NCBI GenBank assembly: GCA_937921255.1
Contig: CAKZSO010000009.1
Span: forward strand, 1-37,226
Direction: 5' to 3'
DNA: 37,226 nt
From: Candidatus Bipolaricaulota bacterium
Lineage (GTDB): Bacteria; Bipolaricaulota; Bipolaricaulia; Bipolaricaulales; Bipolaricaulaceae
Shown: positions 8,592 to 15,528 of the stretch, piece after piece
Layout: every line of letters starts with the position of its first letter
Numbering within the stretch: position 1 is the first letter of the stretch
Program-made: the position numbers and the translations under genes
Notes under the pieces: model-generated
What the model was told of the DNA's origin: nothing
Databases searched by the model: none
The model's input: only the letters and a program-made list of their open reading frames with translations

Positions 8592-9782
8592 TCAGGCCAC
8601 GGAGGAGAGGAGCCGGTGGAGGTCGTCCTCGGCGGGGACACCCGCCCGAGCCAGTTCCTCCACCGGATCGGTAAGCTCGGGGGTTCCGAGGAGAATTGCC
8701 CCGTGGAGCTCGCCCTCCGTCCCAAGGACGAACTTCACGTACCGCCCGCCCGCTGGGTCGGCGTGCCTCAGCTCCCGCCGCGGCCCGCCCTGGGGCTGGG
8801 TGTCCCCAACGCACACCAGGTCCAACCCTGCCACCTTGAGCTTGTTCGACGGCGTGGTCCCAGGGTAGCGGACGCTCCCCGGAGCGAGCATGTTCCGCGC
8901 CGCAGCCTCACCCTGCTCCCGCGCCGCCGCGACAATCCCGTACACCCTCCCCGCCCACTCCGCGACGTCCCCGGCCGCGAACACGTCGGGGGCGGAGGTG
9001 GCGAGGTGATCGTCCACCACCACCCCTTGCTTCGTGGTCAGGCCCGCGGCCTGCGCCAGCCCAACCCGTGAACGGATCCCCGCCGCGACCACGACCAGGC
9101 CCGCGGCTATGCGGTTACCGTCTGCAAGCACGACCTCCTCTGCCTCGCGCTTCCCACGGATCGCCGCGGGGGCCACGCCCACCTGAACCTCGATCCCCTG
9201 GGAGGCGAGGACCCCCGCGAGGATCGCCGCTCCACCCTGGTCGAGCTGGCGACAGAGGATCCACGGCCCACGCTCGAGGAGGGCGACCGAGAGGCCGTGG
9301 TCGCGGAGCGCCCGAGCGACCTCGATCCCCAACCACCCTCCCCCGACCACAGCGGATCCGGACACCTCCCCAGCCCGGGTGCGGATCCGCTCGACGTCCG
9401 CCGCCGAGCGGAGGGTGAACACCCCCTCGAGGTCGGCCCCGGGGAGCTCAAGCCGCGCTGCCTCGGCCCCACAGGCAAGGAGCACCCGGTCGTAGGCGAG
9501 GGTCTCCCCGGACGCAAGCTCGACCTCATGCCGCTCCGGGCGCAGCGCGACCGCCGTGGCCCCCGAGCGGTAGGTGATCCTCCGGTGCTCAAACCACACG
9601 CGGGGAAACGGGGTGATCTCGGCCAAGGTCCTCCTCCCGGCGAGGACTTCGATCAGGCCTGGCCGCAGGTAGTAGGGGGAAGTCTCCGCCTCGAGGACCA
9701 CGATCTCCCCCACCGCCTCAAGCGACCGCAGCGTCCGGGCAGCCGTGACCCCAGCGAGCCCCCCCCCCAAGATGAGGTACAT
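8592..9782 (-). CDS. FAD/NAD(P)H-dependent rubredoxin reductase-like oxidoreductase
   Basis: A protein of 396 residues of the pyridine nucleotide-disulfide oxidoreductase family. The N-terminal FAD motif is ILGGGLAGVTAART (4-17). The NAD(P)-binding motif is VVGGGWLGIEVAR, near residue 145. The second FAD motif is DVFAAGDVAEW, near 268-277. No redox-active CxxxxC is seen at the disulfide position, as expected for NADH:rubredoxin or NADH oxidase-type enzymes. The ATG follows the rubredoxin stop directly (TAG then ATG), so the enzyme very likely passes electrons from NAD(P)H to that rubredoxin. Such pairs usually serve oxygen or superoxide detoxification in anaerobes. The terminal acceptor is not in the window. 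Confidence 0.85.
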   Translation of the reverse strand: MYLILGGGLAGVTAARTLRSLEAVGEIVVLEAETSPYYLRPGLIEVLAGRRTLAEITPFPRVWFEHRRITYRSGATAVALRPERHEVELASGETLAYDRVLLACGAEAARLELPGADLEGVFTLRSAADVERIRTRAGEVSGSAVVGGGWLGIEVARALRDHGLSVALLERGPWILCRQLDQGGAAILAGVLASQGIEVQVGVAPAAIRGKREAEEVVLADGNRIAAGLVVVAAGIRSRVGLAQAAGLTTKQGVVVDDHLATSAPDVFAAGDVAEWAGRVYGIVAAAREQGEAAARNMLAPGSVRYPGTTPSNKLKVAGLDLVCVGDTQPQGGPRRELRHADPAGGRYVKFVLGTEGELHGAILLGTPELTDPVEELARAGVPAEDDLHRLLSSVA

Positions 9783-9944
9783 CTAACCGACGATCTCGAA
9801 CATGTCCTTCGGGGCTCCGCACTCCGGGCACAACCAGTCTTCGGGGAGATCCTCAAACGCCGTGCGCGGGGAGATCCCTTGGCTCGGGTCCCCCTTCGCC
9901 GGATCGTAGATCCATCCACACACGGTGCACTCCCACTTTTCCAT
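9783..9944 (-). CDS. Rubredoxin
   Basis: A protein of 53 residues. It reads [19 protein letters not shown], then a middle segment with [14 protein letters not shown], then [11 protein letters not shown]. The two CxxCG pairs (C6/C9 and C39/C42) that hold the single iron are intact, with the conserved tyrosine and tryptophan between them. Rubredoxin is a one-electron carrier in the cytoplasm. A strong AGGAGGTG lies 5 bases before the ATG, and a TATAAT is found at 9976-9971. The stop abuts the start of the reductase gene, giving a two-gene operon. Confidence 0.96.
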   Translation of the reverse strand: MEKWECTVCGWIYDPAKGDPSQGISPRTAFEDLPEDWLCPECGAPKDMFEIVG

Positions 9945-9970
9945 CGCACACCTCCTGGTAAGGTTGCGCC

Positions 9971-9976
9971 ATTATA
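9971..9976 (-). promoter_or_regulatory. -10 element of the rubredoxin operon
   Basis: A perfect TATAAT on the minus strand, 26 bases upstream of the rubredoxin ATG. The short leader contains the AGGAGGTG ribosome binding site. No convincing -35 is seen. Confidence 0.5.
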
Positions 9977-9998
9977 GCGACCGATCCTGCGCGGTGCG

Positions 9999-11255
9999 TC
10001 AGAGGGCGAACGCGAGGCCCACCCCCACCACAAGCATTGCCGCGAGGACCGGGGCGATCGCCCGCCGGAGCGACCGCCCGCCGAGGACGACCACCATCCC
10101 CCCCTTCACGAGGGTGTTCGCCATCGCTGCAATCACGATCGCCCGCGCCGCGGTCGCCGGATCCACTCCCCCGCCCGGGCGCCCGAGATCGGCCATGGTG
10201 AGCGTGATCGCGTCCACGTCGGCAACAGACGCCACGACGCTCGACAGGTACACCCCCAGGTTCCCCAAGTAGAGGTGCGCGGCCCGCGCAGCAACGAGGA
10301 TTCCAGCGTAGAGGAGCCCGAACCTCACCGCCGGCCCCAGCTCGAACGGGGCCTCCACCTCGAGCGCTGCGGCCTCCCCGCGGCGCGCCGCGCGAAGGAG
10401 GACGAGCGAGGACAGGAGACCAACGAGCCCAGAGGCGATCACCGGGAAGGCAATCCGCGCGAGGAGGGCAACGTTGACCACGGACACCACAACCAGGACC
10501 CGGCCGAACATCACCGTCCAGGCGGCAACGATCCCGAGGGCGAGGGCCGGAGCGAGGCCGGCCTCGCGCCGCGCGCGTTGGGCGAACGAGAGCGTGACCG
10601 CAGTGCTCGACACGAGCCCACCGACCAGGCCGGTGAGGCCGATCCCCTTCCCCGGGCCGAGCCGCTTCATGAGGACGTAGCCGGCGAATCCGACCCCGGA
10701 GACGAGGACGACCATCAGCCAAACCCGGTAAGGGTTGAACGCGTCCCACGGCGGGACGCCGAACGTACGGTTGGGGAGAAGCGGGAGCACGATTGCCGTG
10801 ATCACCGCAAGCTTGAGGGCAGCCAGAACGTCCGCCTGGGTGAGCTTTTGGGCGAACCGACGCACCTCGCCCTTGAACGAGAGAAGCACTGTCACCGTCA
10901 CCCCCAGCGCGGCGGCAAGCTCAAGCATCCCCCAGTAGCAGAACGCGCCGACGAGGAACGTGACGAGAGCCGCCATCTCCGTGGTCAGGCCGACCGCACC
11001 CCGCCACGAGCTGATCCCGTGCGAGACCACAATCAGGAGGCCCACCACCGCGAGGACGACCAGGTACGCCCCGGGATGGGCGAGAACCTCAGCCAAGAGC
11101 GCCCCGGCCGCGCCCACAAGCGAGAACAGGGCGAACGTGCGCACCCCGGCAAACAGCTCCCCTTTCCCGCCCTCGGCGTGCTCCCGCTGCAAGCCCACCA
11201 GGCCCCCAATCACGAGGGCGAGCCCGAACCGGTAGAAAAGCGTGACCGGATCCAT
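9999..11255 (-). CDS. MgtC/SapB-DUF4010 family integral membrane protein
   Basis: A protein of 418 residues with about a dozen hydrophobic segments. Residues 1-135 form an MgtC/SapB-like domain (FGLALVIGGLVGLQREH, then GVRTFALFSLVGA). The remainder matches DUF4010, with KLAVITAIVLPLLPN and a glycine-rich GLTGLVGGLVSSTAVTLSFA segment. MgtC-type proteins are linked to magnesium limitation and ATP synthase control in pathogens, but the role of MgtC-DUF4010 fusions is not settled. The start is ATG 11255 with no ribosome binding site. TAGGAT at 11267-11262 ends 6 bases before it, which fits leaderless transcription. The gene stands alone. Confidence 0.85.
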   Translation of the reverse strand: MDPVTLFYRFGLALVIGGLVGLQREHAEGGKGELFAGVRTFALFSLVGAAGALLAEVLAHPGAYLVVLAVVGLLIVVSHGISSWRGAVGLTTEMAALVTFLVGAFCYWGMLELAAALGVTVTVLLSFKGEVRRFAQKLTQADVLAALKLAVITAIVLPLLPNRTFGVPPWDAFNPYRVWLMVVLVSGVGFAGYVLMKRLGPGKGIGLTGLVGGLVSSTAVTLSFAQRARREAGLAPALALGIVAAWTVMFGRVLVVVSVVNVALLARIAFPVIASGLVGLLSSLVLLRAARRGEAAALEVEAPFELGPAVRFGLLYAGILVAARAAHLYLGNLGVYLSSVVASVADVDAITLTMADLGRPGGGVDPATAARAIVIAAMANTLVKGGMVVVLGGRSLRRAIAPVLAAMLVVGVGLAFAL

Positions 11256-11261
11256 GGGACG

Positions 11262-11267
11262 ATCCTA
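11262..11267 (-). promoter_or_regulatory. -10 element of the MgtC/DUF4010 gene, leaderless
   Basis: TAGGAT on the minus strand, 6 bases before the ATG. It leaves no room for a ribosome binding site. Confidence 0.4.
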
Positions 11268-11293
11268 CCACGAGCCGAACGAGAAGGCCCTAG

Positions 11294-11311
11294 CCTGGGG
11301 GCTACCCCAGG
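11294..11311 (-). terminator. Hairpin at the end of the oxidoreductase operon
   Basis: CCTGGGG (11294-11300) and CCCCAGG (11305-11311) form a perfect 7-bp stem. The stop codon of the gamma subunit gene lies in its four-base loop. There is no T run after it, so it could be a weak terminator or an mRNA 3' end stabiliser. Confidence 0.4.
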
Positions 11312-11829
11312 GAGTGCCCGCGGAAAATGAGCTCCCGGTTGTCGGCGAACCCGGCGTCCACCCCGATTGCCGCCAGCAGGGGGTCGAGGTCCACCACGCC
11401 CCGTCGGGAGAGGAACCCCAGGGCGAGAAGCGGGCTCGCCCGCCCCGCGTCCCCCGGCTGGGCCTCCTCAACCCAGGACAGGAACGGCCGCACCTCGACC
11501 TGCACCCCGTCCGGGACGCTAACGGGGCCGACCTCCGCGTCGAGAACGAGGAGCGCCCCCCCCGCGAGCCGGGGGAGGACCTCGTCCACCGCCGCCCGGT
11601 GCAAGACAACGGCCACGTCGGCCGTCTCGAGGTACGGGCACAGGATCGGCGATTCCGAGACCACGAGCTCGGAGTGGACCGCAGTCCCCATCACCTCCGC
11701 CCCGTAGGCGTGGCGGAGCGCAACGTGCTTCCCCTGGGAAAACCACGCCCGGGCCAGGAGCCGGCCGGCGAACACGATCCCCTGCCCCCCGACCCCCGAG
11801 ATGAGAAGGCCCTGTTCACCCTTACTCAT
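11302..11829 (-). CDS. 2-oxoacid:ferredoxin oxidoreductase, gamma subunit
   Basis: A protein of 175 residues of the pyruvate/2-oxoglutarate:ferredoxin oxidoreductase gamma family. The signature GVGGQGIVFAGRLLARA is near residues 12-28, and HAYGAEVMGTAVHSELVVS follows. The reading frame is open further upstream, but ATG 11829 (MSKGEQGLLISGVGGQG) is chosen because the family begins here. It overlaps the beta subunit stop by 8 bases. This is the last gene of an alpha-beta-gamma operon. With its partners it should oxidise a 2-oxoacid, most likely 2-oxoglutarate, with CoA and ferredoxin. The substrate is not certain from sequence alone. Confidence 0.88.
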   Translation of the reverse strand: MSKGEQGLLISGVGGQGIVFAGRLLARAWFSQGKHVALRHAYGAEVMGTAVHSELVVSESPILCPYLETADVAVVLHRAAVDEVLPRLAGGALLVLDAEVGPVSVPDGVQVEVRPFLSWVEEAQPGDAGRASPLLALGFLSRRGVVDLDPLLAAIGVDAGFADNRELIFRGHSLG

Positions 11830-12634
11830 CCCGTCCCCCCTTCGGGCGGAGCCCAGCCAGGGTCTCCCCAAGCCCGGGCCGGTCCCGAGCCGTGTACTCG
11901 CCGACCGTGAATCGCTCGCCAACAGCGTCCTCCCCCGCCTCTCCCAGGGGGACGCTCCTCAACTTGAGCCAGTTCAGAAAGGCAGCCGGCTCCACCTTGA
12001 GCCGCCCCCCGACCCTCGCCGGGCACTGCGACAGGGCCTCCACGAACCGGAACCCCGTGCGCCCAAGCGCCGTGTAGATCGCCTCCTCGAGCCGACGCGG
12101 GTGGGCGACCGTCCACCGCGCGGCGTAGTTCGCCCCCGCCGCGGCGACCACCGCGGCGGTGTCCATCGGTTGTTCCGGGTTTCCGTATGGCGTAGTCGAG
12201 GTGGGGAGACCGTGCGGCGTGGCCGGTCCGACCTGGCCTCCCGTCATCCCGTAGACGAGGTTGTTGACCATCAGGACGACGATATCTGCGTTGCGGCGTG
12301 CGGCGTGGACGAGGTGGTTCCCCCCGATTCCGGCGATGTCCCCATCCCCGCCAACGACGATCACGTTTAGGTCGGGACGCCGCAACTTGACCCCGATTGC
12401 GGTCGGGACCGCCCGGCCGTGGGCGACGTGGAGGCTGTCCGCCTTGAGGTGGGGGCTTGGGATCCACGCCGCGCAACCAATCCCGCTCACGAACACGAAC
12501 TCCCGAAGGTCGGCGTGCCCGGCGCGGGCGATCGCGCGAACGAGCGCCCCAAGCACCAGGCCGTTCCCACACCCCGGGCAGAACGGGCCCGGCAGGACCT
12601 CCTCCCGCAGGTAGCGGTGCAGGGGGTGGTTCAC
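11822..12634 (-). CDS. 2-oxoacid:ferredoxin oxidoreductase, beta subunit (TPP-binding)
   Basis: A protein of 270 residues. It has the conserved PFCPGCGNGLVLGAL near 15-30 and the thiamine diphosphate motif GGDGDIAGIGGNHLVHAARR, followed by VLMVNNLVYGMTGGQVGPAT. The family is close to KorB. The start is GTG 12634, overlapping the alpha subunit stop as GTGA; the upstream extension of the frame is rich in arginine and proline and is rejected. The beta subunit holds thiamine diphosphate and, with the alpha subunit, forms the catalytic core. Only one CxxC is visible near the N-terminus. No separate ferredoxin-like delta subunit gene is present in the operon. Confidence 0.92.
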   Translation of the reverse strand: MNHPLHRYLREEVLPGPFCPGCGNGLVLGALVRAIARAGHADLREFVFVSGIGCAAWIPSPHLKADSLHVAHGRAVPTAIGVKLRRPDLNVIVVGGDGDIAGIGGNHLVHAARRNADIVVLMVNNLVYGMTGGQVGPATPHGLPTSTTPYGNPEQPMDTAAVVAAAGANYAARWTVAHPRRLEEAIYTALGRTGFRFVEALSQCPARVGGRLKVEPAAFLNWLKLRSVPLGEAGEDAVGERFTVGEYTARDRPGLGETLAGLRPKGGRDE

Positions 12635-13761
12635 CGCACGACCTCCCGAACCCGGGCCGCGATCTCGGACGGGAAAAGCGGGAGCCCACCCCCGATCTTG
12701 CCCACCCCGTAGACGGGACACCGACCCGCCGCAATCCTCTCCACGTCGAGGACGAGCTGCCCGAGGGCGAGCTCGGGGACGACGATCGCCCGGGCCCGCT
12801 CCGCGAGCCGGCGGATCGGCTCCTCGGGAAGCGGCCACAGGGTCTTCGGAACGACCACCCCCAGCCGCACCCCTTGCGGCCGGAGGAGCTCCCGCGCCGC
12901 AACCGCGGACCGGGCCATCGACCCGTAGGCGACCACCCCCACCTCGGCGTCCGCCAGCCCGTGCTCCTCGCCCACGGCGAGCGCGTCAGCGTTCAGCCGG
13001 ACTTTGTCCACAAGGCGGGTGGCGAGCGTCCGATGGACGAAGGGGTCCGCGGTGAACCGGACCCCGCGGCCGTCGTGGGTGGACCCCGTCATCAGGACCC
13101 CGTGGCCCTCGCCGAGGCCGGGCATCGGCGGGGCAATCCGCGGGTCGTCCGAGTGGAACGGTAGGCCTTCCCCCGCGAACCGCGGACGCTCCGCCCGGTG
13201 AACCTCCTCGGGCACGGCCACGTCCTCCCAGGTGTGGGCGACAAGCTCATCCGAGAGGAGAACCACCGGGACCCGGAGCCTCTCCGCTGTGTTCACCGCC
13301 CGCACGGCGAGGTCGAAGCAGTCCTGGGCCGAGGTCGGTGCGTACACGACGAGGTGTTGGTCTCCGTGCCGACCCCAGCGGGCCTGCATGAGATCCCCCT
13401 GGCCCGCCTTCGACGCCTGGCCCGTCCCCGGCCCGAGCCGCATCACGTCGACCACGACGAGCGGGGTCTCGGTCATGATCGCGATCCCCAAGCCCTCCTG
13501 CATGAGGGAAAACCCCGGGCCGCTCGTCGCGGTGAGGGCCCGGCCGCCGGCCCACGAGGCGCCGATGAGCATGAACACGCTGGCGATCTCGTCTTCGGCC
13601 TGGAGGAACGTGCCCCCGCGCTTGGGAAGCTCGCGGGCGAGGTGCTCCATAATCGCCGAGGACGGGGTGATCGGGTACCCGGCGTAGAAATCGACCCCCG
13701 CGGCGAGGGCCCCCTCGGCCACGGCGACGTTCCCCGACCACAGCTTGCGCGTCGCGCCCAC
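12631..13761 (-). CDS. 2-oxoacid:ferredoxin oxidoreductase, alpha subunit
   Basis: A protein of 376 residues if it begins at GTG 13761. Typical segments are GNVAVAEGALAAGVDFYAGYPITPSS (two overlapping family motifs), FLQAEDEIASVFMLIGASWAGG, TATSGPGFSLMQEGLG and GDQHLVVYAPTS. The family is KorA. There is no in-frame ATG near the conserved start. GTG 13761 is preferred because TATCCT (13775-13770) ends 8 bases before it, like other leaderless genes here; TTG 13770 behind GGGGAG is the alternative. The reading frame extends upstream into a repeat-rich intergenic region and is rejected there. The gene is first in the operon and overlaps beta by GTGA. Confidence 0.9.
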   Translation of the reverse strand: MGATRKLWSGNVAVAEGALAAGVDFYAGYPITPSSAIMEHLARELPKRGGTFLQAEDEIASVFMLIGASWAGGRALTATSGPGFSLMQEGLGIAIMTETPLVVVDVMRLGPGTGQASKAGQGDLMQARWGRHGDQHLVVYAPTSAQDCFDLAVRAVNTAERLRVPVVLLSDELVAHTWEDVAVPEEVHRAERPRFAGEGLPFHSDDPRIAPPMPGLGEGHGVLMTGSTHDGRGVRFTADPFVHRTLATRLVDKVRLNADALAVGEEHGLADAEVGVVAYGSMARSAVAARELLRPQGVRLGVVVPKTLWPLPEEPIRRLAERARAIVVPELALGQLVLDVERIAAGRCPVYGVGKIGGGLPLFPSEIAARVREVVR

Positions 13762-13769
13762 GACGGCCA

Positions 13770-13775
13770 AGGATA
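13770..13775 (-). promoter_or_regulatory. Possible -10 element of the 2-oxoacid oxidoreductase operon
   Basis: TATCCT on the minus strand, 8 bases before GTG 13761. The spacing matches the leaderless pattern of other genes in the window. If TTG 13770 is the true start, this element overlaps it and the call fails. Confidence 0.3.
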
Positions 13776-13805
13776 GCCGCTCCCCGCCGCCGGCGACAGA
13801 ACGAT

Positions 13806-13826
13806 GGGCGGACACGAGGTCCGCCC
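13806..13826. repeat. Palindromic element with GGGCGGAC arms
   Basis: GGGCGGAC (13806-13813) and GTCCGCCC (13819-13826) form a perfect 8-bp stem around a 5-base loop, followed by CTACAG. Elements of this shape are dispersed in many bacterial genomes. Only one copy is in this window, so dispersal here is inferred. Confidence 0.5.
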
Positions 13827-13849
13827 CTACAGAATCACGGCCCACGGTT

Positions 13850-13882
13850 GACGGACAACGGGTAACGGACAACGGACTCCGG
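13850..13882. repeat. Short degenerate tandem repeat of ACGGACAACGG type
   Basis: ACGGACAACGG occurs twice (13850-13860 and 13865-13875) separated by GTAA, with a third degraded unit after it. It lies in the 150-base gap between the oxidoreductase operon and nagA, next to the palindrome at 13806. Confidence 0.5.
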
Positions 13883-13895
13883 ATAACCGGGGGCG

Positions 13896-13901
13896 TAGAA
13901 T
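13896..13901 (+). promoter_or_regulatory. -10 element of nagA
   Basis: TAGAAT on the plus strand, 12 bases before the nagA ATG, with no ribosome binding site between them. The leader would be about 5 bases. Confidence 0.4.
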
Positions 13902-13913
13902 GCCCTCGCAACC

Positions 13914-15065
13914 ATGGAGAGCACCGCAAACCTTCTCATCCGCAACGCGCGGCTGGTGACCCCGACCGGCGTGCGCGTGGGCAACTGCTTCGTCCGGGAT
14001 GGGCGGATCGCTGCCCTCGGCGAGGTGAAGAGCCCGGGCCGCGTCCCCGAGCTCGATACCGACGGGCGCTATCTTGCCCCCGGGTTCCTCGACCTCCACG
14101 TCCACGGCGGGGCAGGGGCCGACTTCTCCGCGGGTGACCCGGACGCGGCGCGGGCGATCGCCGCGTTCCATGCTCAGCACGGGACAACCGGCCTCCTCGC
14201 CACGATCGTCCCCGGCCCCCGCGACCGGATGCGACGGGCGATGGCCGCCGCGGTGGGCGTTCCGGGAGTCCTCGGGATCCACCTCGAAGGCCCGTTCCTG
14301 AACCCCGAGAAGGCGGGGGCCCTCGACCCCACCTGGTTCCTTCCGCCGAGCCGCGATGCGTTTCGGAAGCTCGTCGCCGGGTTCGAGGGCGCGATCAAGC
14401 TCGTCACGCTCGCCCCCGAGCTCCCCGGCGCGCTCGACCTCGTCGCCGAAATCGGGGCAATCGGGGCTGTCCCTGCACTCGGCCACACCGCGGCAACGTT
14501 CGACCAGGCCACCGCGGCCTTCCACCGTGGAGCGCATCACGTAACCCACCTCGGGAATGCGATGACCGGCCTCCACCACCGGAACCCGGGGGGCGTGGGA
14601 GCGGCACTCCTCTCGGGTGCCTCGCTCGAATTGGTCTGTGATGGGGTCCACGTCCACCCCGCGTTCGTCCGCCTCGTGGTCGAGTTCCTTCGCGGGCGGG
14701 GGGAGCTCGGCCGACTGTCTCTCGTCTCCGACGCCACCGCTCCCGCGGGGATGCCGGATGGGAGCTACCGCCTGGGGGACCGCGATGTCCACCTGCAGCG
14801 GGGGGAGGTGCGCCTCTCCGACGAAACCCTCGCTGGCTCAACCCTAACGCTGGACCAGGCGATGCAGAATGCCCTCCAGTTGGCACACCTCTCGCTCGAG
14901 GACGCCCTGACCCTCGTCACCGCCAACCCCGCCCGGGTCCTGGGATTGGACAGCCAACTCGGAACCCTCACCGTCGGCGCCAGGGCCGACCTCGTCCTCC
15001 TCGACCCCGACCTCACCGTCTCATCCACGCTCCACCGCGGTGAGATCACGTCTCGCGGCAGTTAG
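13914..15065 (+). CDS. nagA: N-acetylglucosamine-6-phosphate deacetylase
   Basis: A protein of 383 residues of the amidohydrolase superfamily. Metal and catalytic positions are all visible: DLHVHGG (H62, H64), HLEGPFL (E125), the GHT histidine near 191, HLGNAM near 212, CDGVHV near 242, and SDAT with D273 as the catalytic base. The enzyme converts GlcNAc-6-phosphate to glucosamine-6-phosphate in amino-sugar recycling and chitin use. The length is normal. ATG 13914 is used. No nagB or transporter lies next to it, so it looks like a single-gene unit; it is divergent from the oxidoreductase operon. Confidence 0.95.
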   Translation: MESTANLLIRNARLVTPTGVRVGNCFVRDGRIAALGEVKSPGRVPELDTDGRYLAPGFLDLHVHGGAGADFSAGDPDAARAIAAFHAQHGTTGLLATIVPGPRDRMRRAMAAAVGVPGVLGIHLEGPFLNPEKAGALDPTWFLPPSRDAFRKLVAGFEGAIKLVTLAPELPGALDLVAEIGAIGAVPALGHTAATFDQATAAFHRGAHHVTHLGNAMTGLHHRNPGGVGAALLSGASLELVCDGVHVHPAFVRLVVEFLRGRGELGRLSLVSDATAPAGMPDGSYRLGDRDVHLQRGEVRLSDETLAGSTLTLDQAMQNALQLAHLSLEDALTLVTANPARVLGLDSQLGTLTVGARADLVLLDPDLTVSSTLHRGEITSRGS

Positions 15066-15157
15066 GCCCGCGCAGACTCGGGTGTCGAGTCCCATTGGAT
15101 GGGGAAAGACGCAACTACGCCCGTTCACCTATTCAGCTATCCTAAGAATGAAGGTCT

Positions 15158-15219
15158 GACCCCGGTACGGCGTGTGACCCCGGTACGGCGTGACCTCGGT
15201 ACGGATGACCCCGGTACGG
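15158..15219. repeat. Four direct copies of a 13-mer, GACCCCGGTACGG
   Basis: Copies begin at 15158, 15176, 15192 and 15207. Three are identical and the third has one change (GACCTCGGTACGG). Spacing shortens from 18 to 16 to 15 bases. The array lies at the truncated end of the transposase remnant and is preceded by AAGGTCT. Confidence 0.85.
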
Positions 15220-15221
15220 AT

Positions 15222-15442
15222 GCTGTGCTCTCGTGATGGGCATCCCGAAGGGATCCCGCTGACACCCGTGGGCTCGACAGGAAGCGGTACACCGCCTTGA
15301 CCTCGGCCCACCCGGAGAACGCCTGGGGGATGCTTGTCTCCGGTCGCTCTGCCAGTACCTGCACCACCTGCACCGCACGCTCGTCTAGACGCCTGTCCCC
15401 AAGATCGATAGTCGCAAGCTCCTGATCAGTCCAATGTTCCAT
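15222..15442 (-). pseudogene. Tn5/IS4-type transposase, N-terminal remnant
   Basis: The frame begins at ATG 15442 with MEHWTDQELATIDLGDRRLD, continues through TSIPQAFSGWAEVKAVYRFL and ends near DAHHEST. This is the N-terminal DNA-binding domain of Tn5-like IS4-family transposases, covering about 73 residues of a protein that normally exceeds 400. The DDE catalytic domain is missing. After residue 73 the frame runs into the 13-mer tandem array. It is a decayed insertion sequence, lying between nagA and polA. The right boundary may be near 15490, where GTTGTGGGTAATGC resembles the end of such elements, but no matching left end was found. Confidence 0.75.
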
Positions 15443-15528
15443 GAACTCACCTTAGCAGACTCCCGTCCCCAACGGCCAATCACGAGTTGTGGGTAATGCT
15501 TAGCCCTCCAGGGAGGAGAGAGGAGCGC

